This document shows positions 9,104 to 17,056 of a DNA stretch of 64,000 nt, one piece after another. Each line of letters opens with the position of its first letter. The first letter of the stretch is position 1. The notes beneath the pieces were generated by a model, which was given only the letters and a program-made list of their open reading frames with translations, was not told the origin of the DNA and made no database searches. The stretch is taken from the NCBI GenBank assembly GCA_965243105.1, contig CBDEUC010000003.1, positions 806,001 through 870,000 of the forward strand, read 5' to 3'. Source of the DNA: WLWS01 sp965243105 (GTDB lineage Bacteria > Pseudomonadota > Gammaproteobacteria > Eutrophobiales > Eutrophobiaceae). A program made the translations under genes and the position numbers.

Positions 9104-9895
9104 TTAAGTAAATCTCACCGACGCCGTACCGATACCGCCGACGGATAAATGCATGGAATCACCGGGCACTATGGCGTGCAGTGGTACCAGGGAACCGGAC
9201 AGTATTACTTCTCCCGCTTCCAGCTTGATGCCAAATTCTCCCAGCGTATTGGCCAGCCAGGCGACACAATTTACCGGTGAACCCAGTGCCGCAGCACCGG
9301 CACCTGTTGCTATCACTTCGCCGTTTTTCTCGTGCACCATGCCACAGGTGACGAGATCCACCTTGTCCGGGCTCACCGCCCTGTCACCCAGTACGAATAA
9401 GCCACAGGAGGCATTGTCAGACACGGTGTCCTGGATCTTTATTTTCCAGTCCTTGATGCGTGAATCGACGATTTCAAAGCAGGGCATTACACATTCCGTG
9501 GCACGGATGACGTCGGCATTTGTGACACCCGGGCCTTCAAGATCATGCTTCAGGATGAAAGCAATCTCCCCTTCTGCCTTGGGCTGGATCAACTGCTCGC
9601 TGATTGGCATTTCGGTGCCATTGTCATACACCATGCGATCCGTGAGATAACCAAAATCCGGCTGGTGCACGTTGAGCATGTTCTGCACCGCCTTGCTGGT
9701 CACACCGATTTTCTTTCCAATAATCTTTTCGCCATCATCAAGACGACGCTGCAGCATCTGCAAAGAAATGTGATAGGCATCCTCGATGGTGATATCACTT
9801 TCCTGGTCAGTGATGGGATCGATAGTGGTCCTGTTTTTCATACACTCAAAAAGTGTATCGCCGTAATGCTTTATTTTTTCTTTGTCCATTTCCAA
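9104..9895 (-). CDS. dmpE: 2-oxopent-4-enoate hydratase
   Basis: The 263-residue enzyme hydrates 2-oxopent-4-enoate to 4-hydroxy-2-oxovalerate, the step before DmpG. KIGVTSKAVQNMLNVHQPDFG and DTVSDNASCG match the MhpD/DmpE hydratases, which separates it from the sister decarboxylase at 6206-6994. The acidic EGEIAF and EIVDSR segments are expected to bind the divalent metal. It lies between dmpC and dmpF, as in the dmp operon minus dmpD, which here is elsewhere. A pair of short hairpins lies between it and dmpC. Confidence 0.92.
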   Translation of the reverse strand: MEMDKEKIKHYGDTLFECMKNRTTIDPITDQESDITIEDAYHISLQMLQRRLDDGEKIIGKKIGVTSKAVQNMLNVHQPDFGYLTDRMVYDNGTEMPISEQLIQPKAEGEIAFILKHDLEGPGVTNADVIRATECVMPCFEIVDSRIKDWKIKIQDTVSDNASCGLFVLGDRAVSPDKVDLVTCGMVHEKNGEVIATGAGAAALGSPVNCVAWLANTLGEFGIKLEAGEVILSGSLVPLHAIVPGDSMHLSVGGIGTASVRFT

Positions 9896-9914
9896 TCAAT
9901 TCTCTAGAAAGGTT

Positions 9915-9978
9915 GGCCGAATAAATTCGGCCCTACGAATGCTTACCTGTTTTATTGTAGGGTCGAATTCATTCGACC
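9915..9978. repeat. Paired short hairpins, repeat family 2 copy A
   Basis: Two 18-base perfect inverted repeats, GGCCGAAT-AA-ATTCGGCC (9915-9932) and GGTCGAAT-TC-ATTCGACC (9961-9978), face each other in the dmpC-dmpE gap. Each is bordered by GTAGG on the outer side of its own strand. The same pair design occurs at 23976-24019. This is a REP-like dispersed hairpin; function unknown. Confidence 0.8.
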
Positions 9979-9996
9979 ATCATTGTCTGTGTGGTT

Positions 9997-11496
9997 TTAT
10001 AATTTAAGGCAGACGTTGCGCATCTCTGTATAAAACTCGAGAGAATGCACACCACCTTCACGACCGATACCGGATTGCCCTGAACCGCCAAAGGGTGTCC
10101 TGAGATCTCTCAGGAACCAGCAGTTGACCCAGGAAATACCCACTTCGATTTTTCCTGCTACGCGATGGGCTGTTGCTGCATTCTCGGTCCAGATCGCGGT
10201 TGCAAGGCCATAAGGCGTGTCATTGGCCAGGGCAATCGCCTCATCTTCCGTATCAAATGGGGTGATATGACAGCAGGGGCCAAAAATTTCTTCCTGTATC
10301 ACTGCCGAGCTCTCTGGCAGCCCGGTCCATATTGTTGGTTCGATCCAGAAACCATTTGCGTACTCTTCGGGCATCTCCGGAATACCGCCGCCTGTAATGA
10401 TGTTCGCTCCGTCTTCTTCAGCTTTCTTATAATAAGAAAGCACCTTGTCTCTTTGCTGCAGGCTGATCATGGGACCAAAATTGGTATCCTTGTCTGAAGG
10501 CAGCCCCGGCTTGAGTTTTTCTGCTGCCTCTTTCAGTCGCGACACGAACTCATCAAAAATCGGACGTTCCACGTAAACCCTCTCTGTGCCAAGACAGACC
10601 TGCCCACAGTTGGCAAATGCAGAACGCATGGTGCCCTCGATGGCCTTGTCCATGTCACAATCAGCAAACACCACACCGGCGTTTTTACCACCGAGTTCGA
10701 AACTGACATCACGGATACCGATTGCCGCCTGTTGCATGATGGCCGTGCCGGTAACGGTTTCCCCGGTAAAGGTTATGGCGTCTACATCCGGGTGCTGGGT
10801 AAGAAATTCACCGGCGGACTCCGGTCCGAAACCATGGATCACGTTATACACACCGGCCGGTATGCCAACCTCATTCATGACTTCACCAAGCAAGGCAGTT
10901 GTCGCAGGTGTTTCTTCCGACGGTTTGACCACCACGGTGTTGCCACACGCAAGTGCGGGGCCTACTTTCCAGGTCATCAAAAGCAATGGCAGGTTCCATG
11001 GGCTGATGACTGCAACCACACCTTTTGGCACACGCAGGGCGTAGTTGAGTGCGCCTGTGCCATCGGGGGTTTCCATCATGAAAGATTCCGTGGGAACATT
11101 TTTTATGGTGTCGGCGAATACCTTGAAATTGGCAGCGCCCCTTGGAATGTCTATGTGGCTTGCCAGTGAATAGGGCTTGCCAGTATCCAGGCACTCGGCT
11201 GCGAGAAAATCATCAAACCTCTCATTGATTCCGTCAGCAAGCTTGTAAAGCAGATCAAGCCGCTGCTGAAGTGGCATTTGCCCCCACTCACCGTCAAGTG
11301 CATTTTTTGCCGCCCTGACCGCCGCATCAACCTCGTCCCTGCCCGCCTCGTGTACCATGGCATAGGCCTCACCACTGACCGGGTTGAATGTCTCGAACAT
11401 TTTACCGTTGGCGGAACCGACAAATTCGCCATTGATAAAATGACAGATGGGGTCTCTTTCAGTACCTGCTTCTGTGGATTCTACTTTTGCATGCAT
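9997..11496 (-). CDS. dmpC: 2-hydroxymuconic semialdehyde dehydrogenase
   Basis: This 499-residue aldehyde dehydrogenase oxidises 2-hydroxymuconic semialdehyde to 2-hydroxymuconate (4-oxalocrotonate). FELGGKNAGVVF carries the general-base Glu and NCGQVCLGTERVYVE the catalytic Cys. ISPWNLPLLL and FTGETVTG are NAD-binding segments. Sequence style and position in front of dmpE identify it as DmpC/XylG, not a general ALDH. It opens the lower-pathway block after the NahX-like gene, with a 28-base gap. A second ALDH in the window (43582-45045) belongs to the betaine region. Confidence 0.93.
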   Translation of the reverse strand: MHAKVESTEAGTERDPICHFINGEFVGSANGKMFETFNPVSGEAYAMVHEAGRDEVDAAVRAAKNALDGEWGQMPLQQRLDLLYKLADGINERFDDFLAAECLDTGKPYSLASHIDIPRGAANFKVFADTIKNVPTESFMMETPDGTGALNYALRVPKGVVAVISPWNLPLLLMTWKVGPALACGNTVVVKPSEETPATTALLGEVMNEVGIPAGVYNVIHGFGPESAGEFLTQHPDVDAITFTGETVTGTAIMQQAAIGIRDVSFELGGKNAGVVFADCDMDKAIEGTMRSAFANCGQVCLGTERVYVERPIFDEFVSRLKEAAEKLKPGLPSDKDTNFGPMISLQQRDKVLSYYKKAEEDGANIITGGGIPEMPEEYANGFWIEPTIWTGLPESSAVIQEEIFGPCCHITPFDTEDEAIALANDTPYGLATAIWTENAATAHRVAGKIEVGISWVNCWFLRDLRTPFGGSGQSGIGREGGVHSLEFYTEMRNVCLKL

Positions 11497-11524
11497 GATC
11501 TTTTCTCGAACTTGAAAGCTTTAT

Positions 11525-11944
11525 TTATAAACTCGATATAGCGTGCTGCGCTATTTCCTCATCCTGTTTTTCACTGGCGCCTGATACACCTATACCAGCA
11601 ATACGAACTCCATCTACTTCTACCGGCAGGCCACCACCACAGGGCAGTAACCTGTCTGTTGAAAACAATCCGGCCTGGCTCAGGGCGGACATGCTGTCCG
11701 CTACAGGTTGCCAACCCGAGGTGGGCAGGCCAAAACTCATGGCAGTGTAAGCCTTGTTCATCGCAATATCGATGGAATGAAAGGCGGAACCGGGCATTCG
11801 AAGAAAAGCAGCCAGGTGTCCTCCGCTATCAACCACAGCCACGTTGACACAGAGCCCCTGCTCTTCGGCGTAGCTGACCGCGGCATTCACCAGCTTGTTT
11901 GCAGCCTGCCAGCTGATGTTTTTTTGTTCCACGGTGTTGCTCAT
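11525..11944 (-). CDS. GlcG/HbpS (DUF336) family protein, NahX-like
   Basis: The 139-residue protein has the HbpS/GlcG pattern: VNAAVSYAEEQGLCVNVAVVDSGGHLAAFLRM, then AMNKAYTAMSF, PCGGGLPV and IAGIGVSGASEKQDEEIA. Relatives called NahX sit in naphthalene/phenol lower operons; some HbpS proteins bind haem. Its role in meta-cleavage is not established; help in maintaining or reactivating the iron dioxygenase is one guess. Its start overlaps the end of the GST gene by 4 bases and dmpC follows by 28 bases. Confidence 0.85.
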   Translation of the reverse strand: MSNTVEQKNISWQAANKLVNAAVSYAEEQGLCVNVAVVDSGGHLAAFLRMPGSAFHSIDIAMNKAYTAMSFGLPTSGWQPVADSMSALSQAGLFSTDRLLPCGGGLPVEVDGVRIAGIGVSGASEKQDEEIAQHAISSL

Positions 11945-12741
11945 GCCTGTTTACTGCCTGAAGTGTATTCCTGGATTTTTTTCCAGGCGGCTTCACCGCG
12001 GGTTTTGAGGTCAGCCAGTGTTTCCTCGCTGAAATCTGCGGCTACACCACTTTGATAAGAATTACGTGATGTTACCCGCTGGTACCAGTCATATACCCTG
12101 TCCCGGGATTTGTACCAGTCTTCCCAGCCAAACTGGTAAAGCGTTTGAAAATAAGGTGCCATCGCGGCATCGGCCAGGCTGAATTCATCTCCCGCCAGCC
12201 AGGCCTGCTCAGAAAGCGTATCCTGCATATCAGCAATGGTCTTTTCGTAAACCCCGACAGCGTCCTTGATGTCCGGTGCATCGTAGCCCATTTTTAGCAG
12301 GCGCCGCTGTCTTTCACGACGTGGTTTCTCAACCACCTTGTCAATCATCGCCTCCTGCTCCTCTTCCGACATTTGCATCAACTTGTCGCGCATTACCAGC
12401 GGCCATTGAAGGGCACCACAGCTGGGATGGACCTTGATGTCGATATGCTTCATCCAGAAACGCATCTTTGAACGCTGGTAAGGATCGTTGGGTTTCAATC
12501 CCGGCTTCGGAAACTTGTCATCGAGGTATTCGCATATGATAGAGGATTCGATGACCGGCATACCGTCATCGACCAGCGTGGGTACCACGCCAAGGGGGTT
12601 GAGCTTGAGATATTCTGGTTTGAGATTTTCCTTGGACGGTAAATCCACGTGCTGCTTGTCCCAATCAAGGTCCTTTTCAGCAAGGACAATACGTACCTTT
12701 TGCGCACAGGGTGACATCGGATGTGTATATAAAGTGAGCAT
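11941..12741 (-). CDS. Glutathione S-transferase family protein
   Basis: The 266-residue product has a thioredoxin-like N-terminal domain (LYTHPMSPCAQKVRIVLAEK, then LNPLGVVPTLVDDG and VIESSIICEYLDD) and an all-helical C-terminal domain ending near residue 250. The SPCAQK motif places a Cys or Ser near the glutathione thiol. It is somewhat longer than the typical 200-230 residues because of a middle helical insertion around residues 120-165. It is first in the block GST, NahX-like, dmpC and faces the GntR gene across a palindrome-bearing promoter region. Glutathione-linked handling of reactive ring-cleavage products is plausible; substrate unknown. Confidence 0.85.
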   Translation of the reverse strand: MLTLYTHPMSPCAQKVRIVLAEKDLDWDKQHVDLPSKENLKPEYLKLNPLGVVPTLVDDGMPVIESSIICEYLDDKFPKPGLKPNDPYQRSKMRFWMKHIDIKVHPSCGALQWPLVMRDKLMQMSEEEQEAMIDKVVEKPRRERQRRLLKMGYDAPDIKDAVGVYEKTIADMQDTLSEQAWLAGDEFSLADAAMAPYFQTLYQFGWEDWYKSRDRVYDWYQRVTSRNSYQSGVAADFSEETLADLKTRGEAAWKKIQEYTSGSKQA

Positions 12742-12842
12742 CAGTCCCGGCTTTTCCCCCTAAAATTGTATTGTTCGCCCGCACTGCAAGTATATAATGC
12801 GTGGCTAGTATATCGGTAAGCGGAGATTATATCGATAAAATT

Positions 12843-12860
12843 AAAAATATCGATATTTTT
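12843..12860. promoter_or_regulatory. Palindromic operator, copy 2 (18-base perfect palindrome)
   Basis: AAAAATATCGATATTTTT is a perfect 18-base palindrome in the divergent GST/GntR promoter region. An additional short core TATCGATA lies at 12830-12837 and a partial TATCGGTA at 12811-12818, so this region may hold a tandem array. It is the best copy of the three in the window and sits beside the GntR gene, which fits autoregulation. Confidence 0.75.
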
Positions 12861-12919
12861 TTATTCCAGGACCTTAGTTATTGATATACATGGATTTTCC
12901 AGGAGAAAGACCTAGCAGA

Positions 12920-13591
12920 ATGGCCACAACGGCGGCAAAAACCCTTGTAGAATCAGCCTATGACCGGCTTCGTAATGATATTGTCGAAGGCCGGCTGGTG
13001 CCGAACGCGAAACTCCGCATCGAGGAACTACGAAGCCAGTATGAAACCGGTGCCAGTCCCCTGCGTGAGGCCCTGAATCGCCTGGCGGGTGAAGGTTTTG
13101 TCACCGTCGAAGGCCAGCGCGGTTTCCGTGTTTCCCCGGTATCCCTCGCAGACCTGGAAGACCTGACCCGAATGCGCATCCTGCTTGAATGCGAAGCACT
13201 GAAAGAAAGCATCGAAAACGGAGATGACAACTGGGAAGCGGAAGTCGTTGCCTCCTTTCATCGACTCACCCGCGCCGAGGAACAAAGAAGCAGCCAGTTC
13301 AGCGAGTGGGAAAAACGCAATGATGAATTTCACGAGGCCCTGGTTTCGGCAAGTCATTCCCCGTGGCTTTTAAAATTCCGTCATACCCTCTACGAGCAAC
13401 ACAAGCGTTACCGTTTACTGGCAATACTGGCCAGCGACCCCACGCGGGACCTGCACGCTGAACACCAGGCTATCAACGACGCAGCAATTGCACGGGACGT
13501 CAAGGCCGCCTGCAAGGCCACAGAAGATCACATCCTTCGTACCTTAAAGACTGATGAAGAAGTGCTGGCCAAGTTGTCCAGCAACAAGTAA
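12920..13591 (+). CDS. GntR family transcriptional regulator (FCD/FadR type)
   Basis: The N-terminal winged helix (AYDRLRNDIVEGRL, LRIEELRSQYETGASPLREALNRLAGEGFV) is the GntR DNA-binding domain. The C-terminal helical half (LADLEDLTRMRILLECEAL to HILRTLKTDEEV), with NDEFHEALV and EHQAINDAAIARD, is an FCD ligand domain with the Asp/His metal-binding pattern. I chose the ATG at 12920, preceded by AGGAG at 12901-12905; the spacing (14) is long, and ATG 12890 or TTG 12881 are possible. It interrupts the dmp locus on the opposite strand. It is the likely reader of the ATATCGATAT palindromes and may respond to a ring-cleavage intermediate. Confidence 0.9.
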   Translation: MATTAAKTLVESAYDRLRNDIVEGRLVPNAKLRIEELRSQYETGASPLREALNRLAGEGFVTVEGQRGFRVSPVSLADLEDLTRMRILLECEALKESIENGDDNWEAEVVASFHRLTRAEEQRSSQFSEWEKRNDEFHEALVSASHSPWLLKFRHTLYEQHKRYRLLAILASDPTRDLHAEHQAINDAAIARDVKAACKATEDHILRTLKTDEEVLAKLSSNK

Positions 13592-13626
13592 GACTTCAAG
13601 CAGGTTCGTTTTTTCAGAGTCACCCC

Positions 13627-14085
13627 ATGAGAATTCTTGTTTTTTTACTTTGTAGTTATTCGGCAGTTGCTATTGCCGGGGCTAACAATGATAGCTGTTC
13701 CAGCCTGCAGGACCTGGGCTGGCTCGAGGGAAACTGGCTGGAGCAGAAAGAAAAAAAGGTCTCAGCCGAGCTATGGAAAAAAGTGAGTCCCGGCACCATG
13801 GAGGGCAGTGCCAGGGTACTGAAGAATGGCAAGTTAATGCATTACGAAACGATCCGCCTTGTGGAAATGTCCGGCCATGTGTTTTACATGGTCAAGGTGG
13901 ATAAAAACCCTTTTCCTATCCCTTTCAAGCTGGTTGTTTGCAGCAATAAGCAGTACTTCTTTCAAAATCTTCAGCATGATTTTCCCCGGCGCATAGACTA
14001 CACGCGACTGGATAATTCCAGCATGCGCGTGGACGTCACTGACGGACAGGATCGGGGCTTTAGTATTAACTACAGCAGACAATAA
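13627..14085 (+). CDS. DUF6265 family exported protein
   Basis: The 152-residue protein has a signal peptide (about residues 1-18) followed by LGWLEGNW, ELWKKVSPGTMEGSARV, PIPFKLVVC and LQHDFPRRIDY, the hallmark segments of DUF6265, a small lipocalin-like beta-rich family. Function is unknown. It starts 36 bases after the GntR stop in the same direction and may be cotranscribed. Its 3' end converges on dmpB across a strong hairpin. No obvious link to aromatic metabolism can be read from the sequence. Confidence 0.8.
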   Translation: MRILVFLLCSYSAVAIAGANNDSCSSLQDLGWLEGNWLEQKEKKVSAELWKKVSPGTMEGSARVLKNGKLMHYETIRLVEMSGHVFYMVKVDKNPFPIPFKLVVCSNKQYFFQNLQHDFPRRIDYTRLDNSSMRVDVTDGQDRGFSINYSRQ

Positions 14086-14114
14086 CAGGACGGCCGGGAA
14101 AGGGCCGCCCTGTT
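14084..14114. terminator. Hairpin between convergent DUF6265 and dmpB genes
   Basis: AACAGGACGGCC (14084-14095) pairs with GGCCGCCCTGTT (14103-14114) in 11 of 12 positions around a seven-base loop. It lies exactly between two convergent stops, which suits a bidirectional terminator, though neither side has a strong T-run. Confidence 0.6.
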
Positions 14115-14126
14115 AACAGGGATGAA

Positions 14127-15050
14127 TCAGGTTACAACACCGAGGAAGTTCTCGTTGAGCTTCCTGTCATGGTAGAAAATCGCACGACCCAGTTCCTCTG
14201 CTTCCCAGGTAATCGGACCCTGGTCCGGGTACCAGGTGTAGTCGCCGCAGAACACTTCGTTGCGGTTTCCTGACGGGTCAAAGAAATAAATTGTACGACC
14301 GCGTGTAATACCGTGACGGGTCGGGCCGATATCAATAGAGATGTCATGCATGCTCATCAGGTCCGCTGCATTCAGCACCTCTTCCCAGCTCTGCAACATG
14401 AATGACACGTGATGCAGCTTGTTGGGCTCGGCATGCTCAAGGATGGCAATGTCATGGGCCTTGTTGGAACAACTCATGAAGGCCGCAATACGGTTGCCCT
14501 CAGGATCAAGCACCTGCTCGGTTAAATCAAAACCCAGTACATTGGTAAAGAGATCCACCGTACCTGCCGCGTTGCTTCCATACAGCAGGCAATGATCAAA
14601 ACGATAGACCTTCATACCCTTGATCCCTTCCGGCCACGGGTGTGGGTTGGTTCGACCAAGGCCGTTGCCTACCTGCTTCTTGTCGGCATACAGTTCAAAG
14701 GTATGGCCTGAAGGAGAATCAAAGCGCACCCTTTCACCGCAGTTGTTTAACTCACCTTCAGGAATGCGTTCTACGTTCTGACCGTATTCTTTTATCTTTG
14801 CTTCAAAGTGATCGAGATCGGACTGCTGGTAAACTTTAAAGCCCATGTAGTCGATACCGGGAGAATCAGCTTCACGCAGCACGATGGAGAAACAGTCGTG
14901 CTCGTCCCAGGCTTTGAGATAGACGCGACCCTCGCTGTCTTCATCTGTCTGTATCAGGCCAACCCTTTCCGTGTAGTATTCCACCGACTCTTTCATATCC
15001 AGTACACGTATGGCAGCGTGTCCTGGTCTCATAACACCTGTGAATGACAT
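14127..15050 (-). CDS. dmpB: Catechol 2,3-dioxygenase (extradiol)
   Basis: The 307-residue two-domain vicinal-oxygen-chelate enzyme performs meta-cleavage of catechol to 2-hydroxymuconic semialdehyde. The Fe(II) ligands fall at H153, H214 and E265, and the catalytic H246 and Y255 are also present, exactly the numbering of XylE. It lies 20 bases after the ferredoxin gene dmpQ and ends the hydroxylase block. Downstream, the opposite-strand GntR and DUF6265 genes separate it from dmpC. Confidence 0.97.
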   Translation of the reverse strand: MSFTGVMRPGHAAIRVLDMKESVEYYTERVGLIQTDEDSEGRVYLKAWDEHDCFSIVLREADSPGIDYMGFKVYQQSDLDHFEAKIKEYGQNVERIPEGELNNCGERVRFDSPSGHTFELYADKKQVGNGLGRTNPHPWPEGIKGMKVYRFDHCLLYGSNAAGTVDLFTNVLGFDLTEQVLDPEGNRIAAFMSCSNKAHDIAILEHAEPNKLHHVSFMLQSWEEVLNAADLMSMHDISIDIGPTRHGITRGRTIYFFDPSGNRNEVFCGDYTWYPDQGPITWEAEELGRAIFYHDRKLNENFLGVVT

Positions 15051-15070
15051 GCTCTCCTCCTTTGGGCTAA

Positions 15071-15415
15071 TCAGTTATTAGCCTGCTTAACTTGTTTAAA
15101 AAATGTATCAGCATCGAAATGCTTTTTCCACTTCCCCAGTGCCTTGATTCGCAGGTCGCTATCCGGAATGAGCTTGCAGGCAAGGCAAATGCCATTTGCT
15201 TCATCTTCTTTCGAGATGTGTTCACGACTCATTTTTCCCGTGTGATACTTTGCGTCCTCGCCCAGTACCTGGACCTTGCATACACCGCAGCCGCCACCGC
15301 GACAGCCAACCGGGATACCCTTTCGGCCGAGCTGCTCCATGGCTTTCAGTACATTCTTTTCTCCAGAACAGCTAAAGACATCTCCCGATCCCTCAATGCT
15401 GATGGTAAAAGCCAT
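15071..15415 (-). CDS. dmpQ: [2Fe-2S] ferredoxin, dioxygenase-reactivating type
   Basis: This 114-residue plant-type ferredoxin has cluster cysteines C38, C43, C46 and C77/C80 (CRGGGCGVCK ... CLACK). In xyl and dmp operons the XylT/DmpQ ferredoxin re-reduces the oxidised iron of catechol 2,3-dioxygenase. Its location between dmpP and dmpB supports that role here. It is 11 bases from dmpP. Confidence 0.93.
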   Translation of the reverse strand: MAFTISIEGSGDVFSCSGEKNVLKAMEQLGRKGIPVGCRGGGCGVCKVQVLGEDAKYHTGKMSREHISKEDEANGICLACKLIPDSDLRIKALGKWKKHFDADTFFKQVKQANN

Positions 15416-15426
15416 GGCTGTTCTTA

Positions 15427-16491
15427 TTAGAATTTCTTGAACAGTGCGCTGCGTCGCGCCGGCTTGGCGCTGTCAGCGGCGGTAAAGAAATTCTCCATGA
15501 AAATATGATCTTCAAACAGGCGCCCCTGCATGAGGGATGTGATCGATGCATCGATCATCGGCGGTGGCCCGCAGAGATAAGCATTGTGCCCCTCGAAATT
15601 CCTGTCAAAGCATGATTCGGCCAGCTCATGGACAAAACCCCTTGCACCATCCCAGTCGTCTGTTTCTACGGGCTCTGAAAGAGCAACGTGGTAGTGAAAG
15701 TTGGCATGCTTTTCTGCAAGCTCGCTGAAGAGGTCGTCGTAGTAAAGCTCATCTTTATTGCGCGCGCCATAAAGCAGCGTTATTTCCCTTTCATCACCCT
15801 GCTCAAGCAAATCAAGAATCATTGACTTTGGACTGGATAAACCTGAACCACCGGCGATAAACATCATTGCCTCGGAGGCAGACTTGCGCACGTAAAATCG
15901 TCCAAGCGGTGCTGTAAAGGTCAGCTCATCACCTTCCTTTAACTGCTTGTGAAGATAGGTGGTGGCCTGGCCTCCTTCGACATGGCGAATATTAAGTTCA
16001 ATAAGGTTACGCTCTGTGGGGGAATTGGCGATGGAGAACGCGCGTGGCTCGTCCAGCCCGGGAATATTCAGGTTCAGGTACTGCCCCGCCTGGAACTCTA
16101 CCCCGTCACCGGGAACTTCAAGCCAGATCCCTTTTATGGTTGGAGTCAGATCTTCAATGCGGACCACTGTACCGCTGAAATCCTCGATAGCCAGGTTCTC
16201 AGCATCTTCGTCCTCTTCCACGTCAGCTTCTATAACGATGTCGGAGCCCAGGGTTGCGCAACAGGCCAGGGTCTTGCCTTCATCTCTTTCCATGTCCATG
16301 AGTGCAAAGGCCGATGCCTCGTTATGCTCCACTTCCCCTTCCAGCACCTGCACCTTGCAGGTTCCACAGACGCCATGGTTGCACGCATAGGGTAAATAGA
16401 TGCCGGCCCTCAAGGCGGCATCGAGAAGTTTTTGATCTTCCTCTACCTCGATGGTTTCACCGAGTGGTTCGATTGTTACCTGGTAGGACAT
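15427..16491 (-). CDS. dmpP: Phenol hydroxylase reductase component
   Basis: The 354-residue protein passes electrons from NADH to the DmpLNO oxygenase. It has an N-terminal [2Fe-2S] domain (C37, C42, C45, C77), then an FAD domain with PRAFSIANSP (RxxS flavin motif), then an NAD domain with GGSGLSSPKSMI and CGPPPMIDA. Length and domain order are those of DmpP/TomA5. A hairpin repeat separates it from dmpO. Confidence 0.96.
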   Translation of the reverse strand: MSYQVTIEPLGETIEVEEDQKLLDAALRAGIYLPYACNHGVCGTCKVQVLEGEVEHNEASAFALMDMERDEGKTLACCATLGSDIVIEADVEEDEDAENLAIEDFSGTVVRIEDLTPTIKGIWLEVPGDGVEFQAGQYLNLNIPGLDEPRAFSIANSPTERNLIELNIRHVEGGQATTYLHKQLKEGDELTFTAPLGRFYVRKSASEAMMFIAGGSGLSSPKSMILDLLEQGDEREITLLYGARNKDELYYDDLFSELAEKHANFHYHVALSEPVETDDWDGARGFVHELAESCFDRNFEGHNAYLCGPPPMIDASITSLMQGRLFEDHIFMENFFTAADSAKPARRSALFKKF

Positions 16492-16560
16492 AAAAGTAGT
16501 TACACATGTTTTATAAATTCGCCCGACAACTGTTTATTATGAAAATATTTAAGAGTCTTT

Positions 16561-16660
16561 AAGAGCATGAACTGTAGAGCAGACCCTCAGCGGCATGGAC
16601 GCCGCTGTGGAGCGTACATGGATGTATTTACAGCGTGTCTGCGAACAATTCATGCTTCTT
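16561..16660. repeat. Intergenic three-stem hairpin repeat, family 1 copy B
   Basis: The outer stem runs from AAGAGCATGAACTGT to its near-complement ending CATGCTTCTT. The inner hairpin CAGCGGC-atggac-GCCGCTG is followed by GAGCGTACATGGATGTATT, shared with copy A at 8996-9096. It fills most of the dmpO-dmpP gap within the hydroxylase operon. Confidence 0.85.
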
Positions 16661-16671
16661 GAAGCTAGACA

Positions 16672-17034
16672 CTAATTTCCCACTCCGTGCATGCCTTCAA
16701 GGCCGGGAGTTTTAACTCGAATAAAAGAACAATGGGCGATACCGTTTTCTTCCAGGGTCTTGTCGAAGTCCGGTGTCCAGGGCTCGTTTTCCATTTGCCA
16801 TTCAGCATTTTCAAAGTCGGCTTTCTCGGCATCTGGATGGTGCCGGTAATCCGGCCTCAGCATCTGCTCAACAAAATCCCGGAAAGTAATGTTTCCCGGT
16901 GTTGGATAGGCATTGGGCGCGCAGTACATCAGGTGATGGTCCCAGACCACATAAAGGTTCATGATGCCGTTATAGTTTTCCACCAGGTTAGCAGGAGGAA
17001 AGTCGTAGGATTCACCAACAAATTTCACAGCCAT
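16672..17034 (-). CDS. dmpO: Phenol hydroxylase small oxygenase subunit (gamma)
   Basis: The 120-residue product starts at ATG 17034 (MAVKFVGESYDFPPANLVENYNG), preceded by GAGG eight bases upstream; a longer open frame runs backwards into dmpN but is not coding. It contains LVVWDHHLMYCAP-like and FRDFVEQMLRPDYRHHPDAEK segments typical of DmpO. It is the third subunit of the (LNO)2 hydroxylase. It starts 22 bases after dmpN. Confidence 0.94.
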   Translation of the reverse strand: MAVKFVGESYDFPPANLVENYNGIMNLYVVWDHHLMYCAPNAYPTPGNITFRDFVEQMLRPDYRHHPDAEKADFENAEWQMENEPWTPDFDKTLEENGIAHCSFIRVKTPGLEGMHGVGN

Positions 17035-17056
17035 ATTAATATCCTCGTATTCTTGT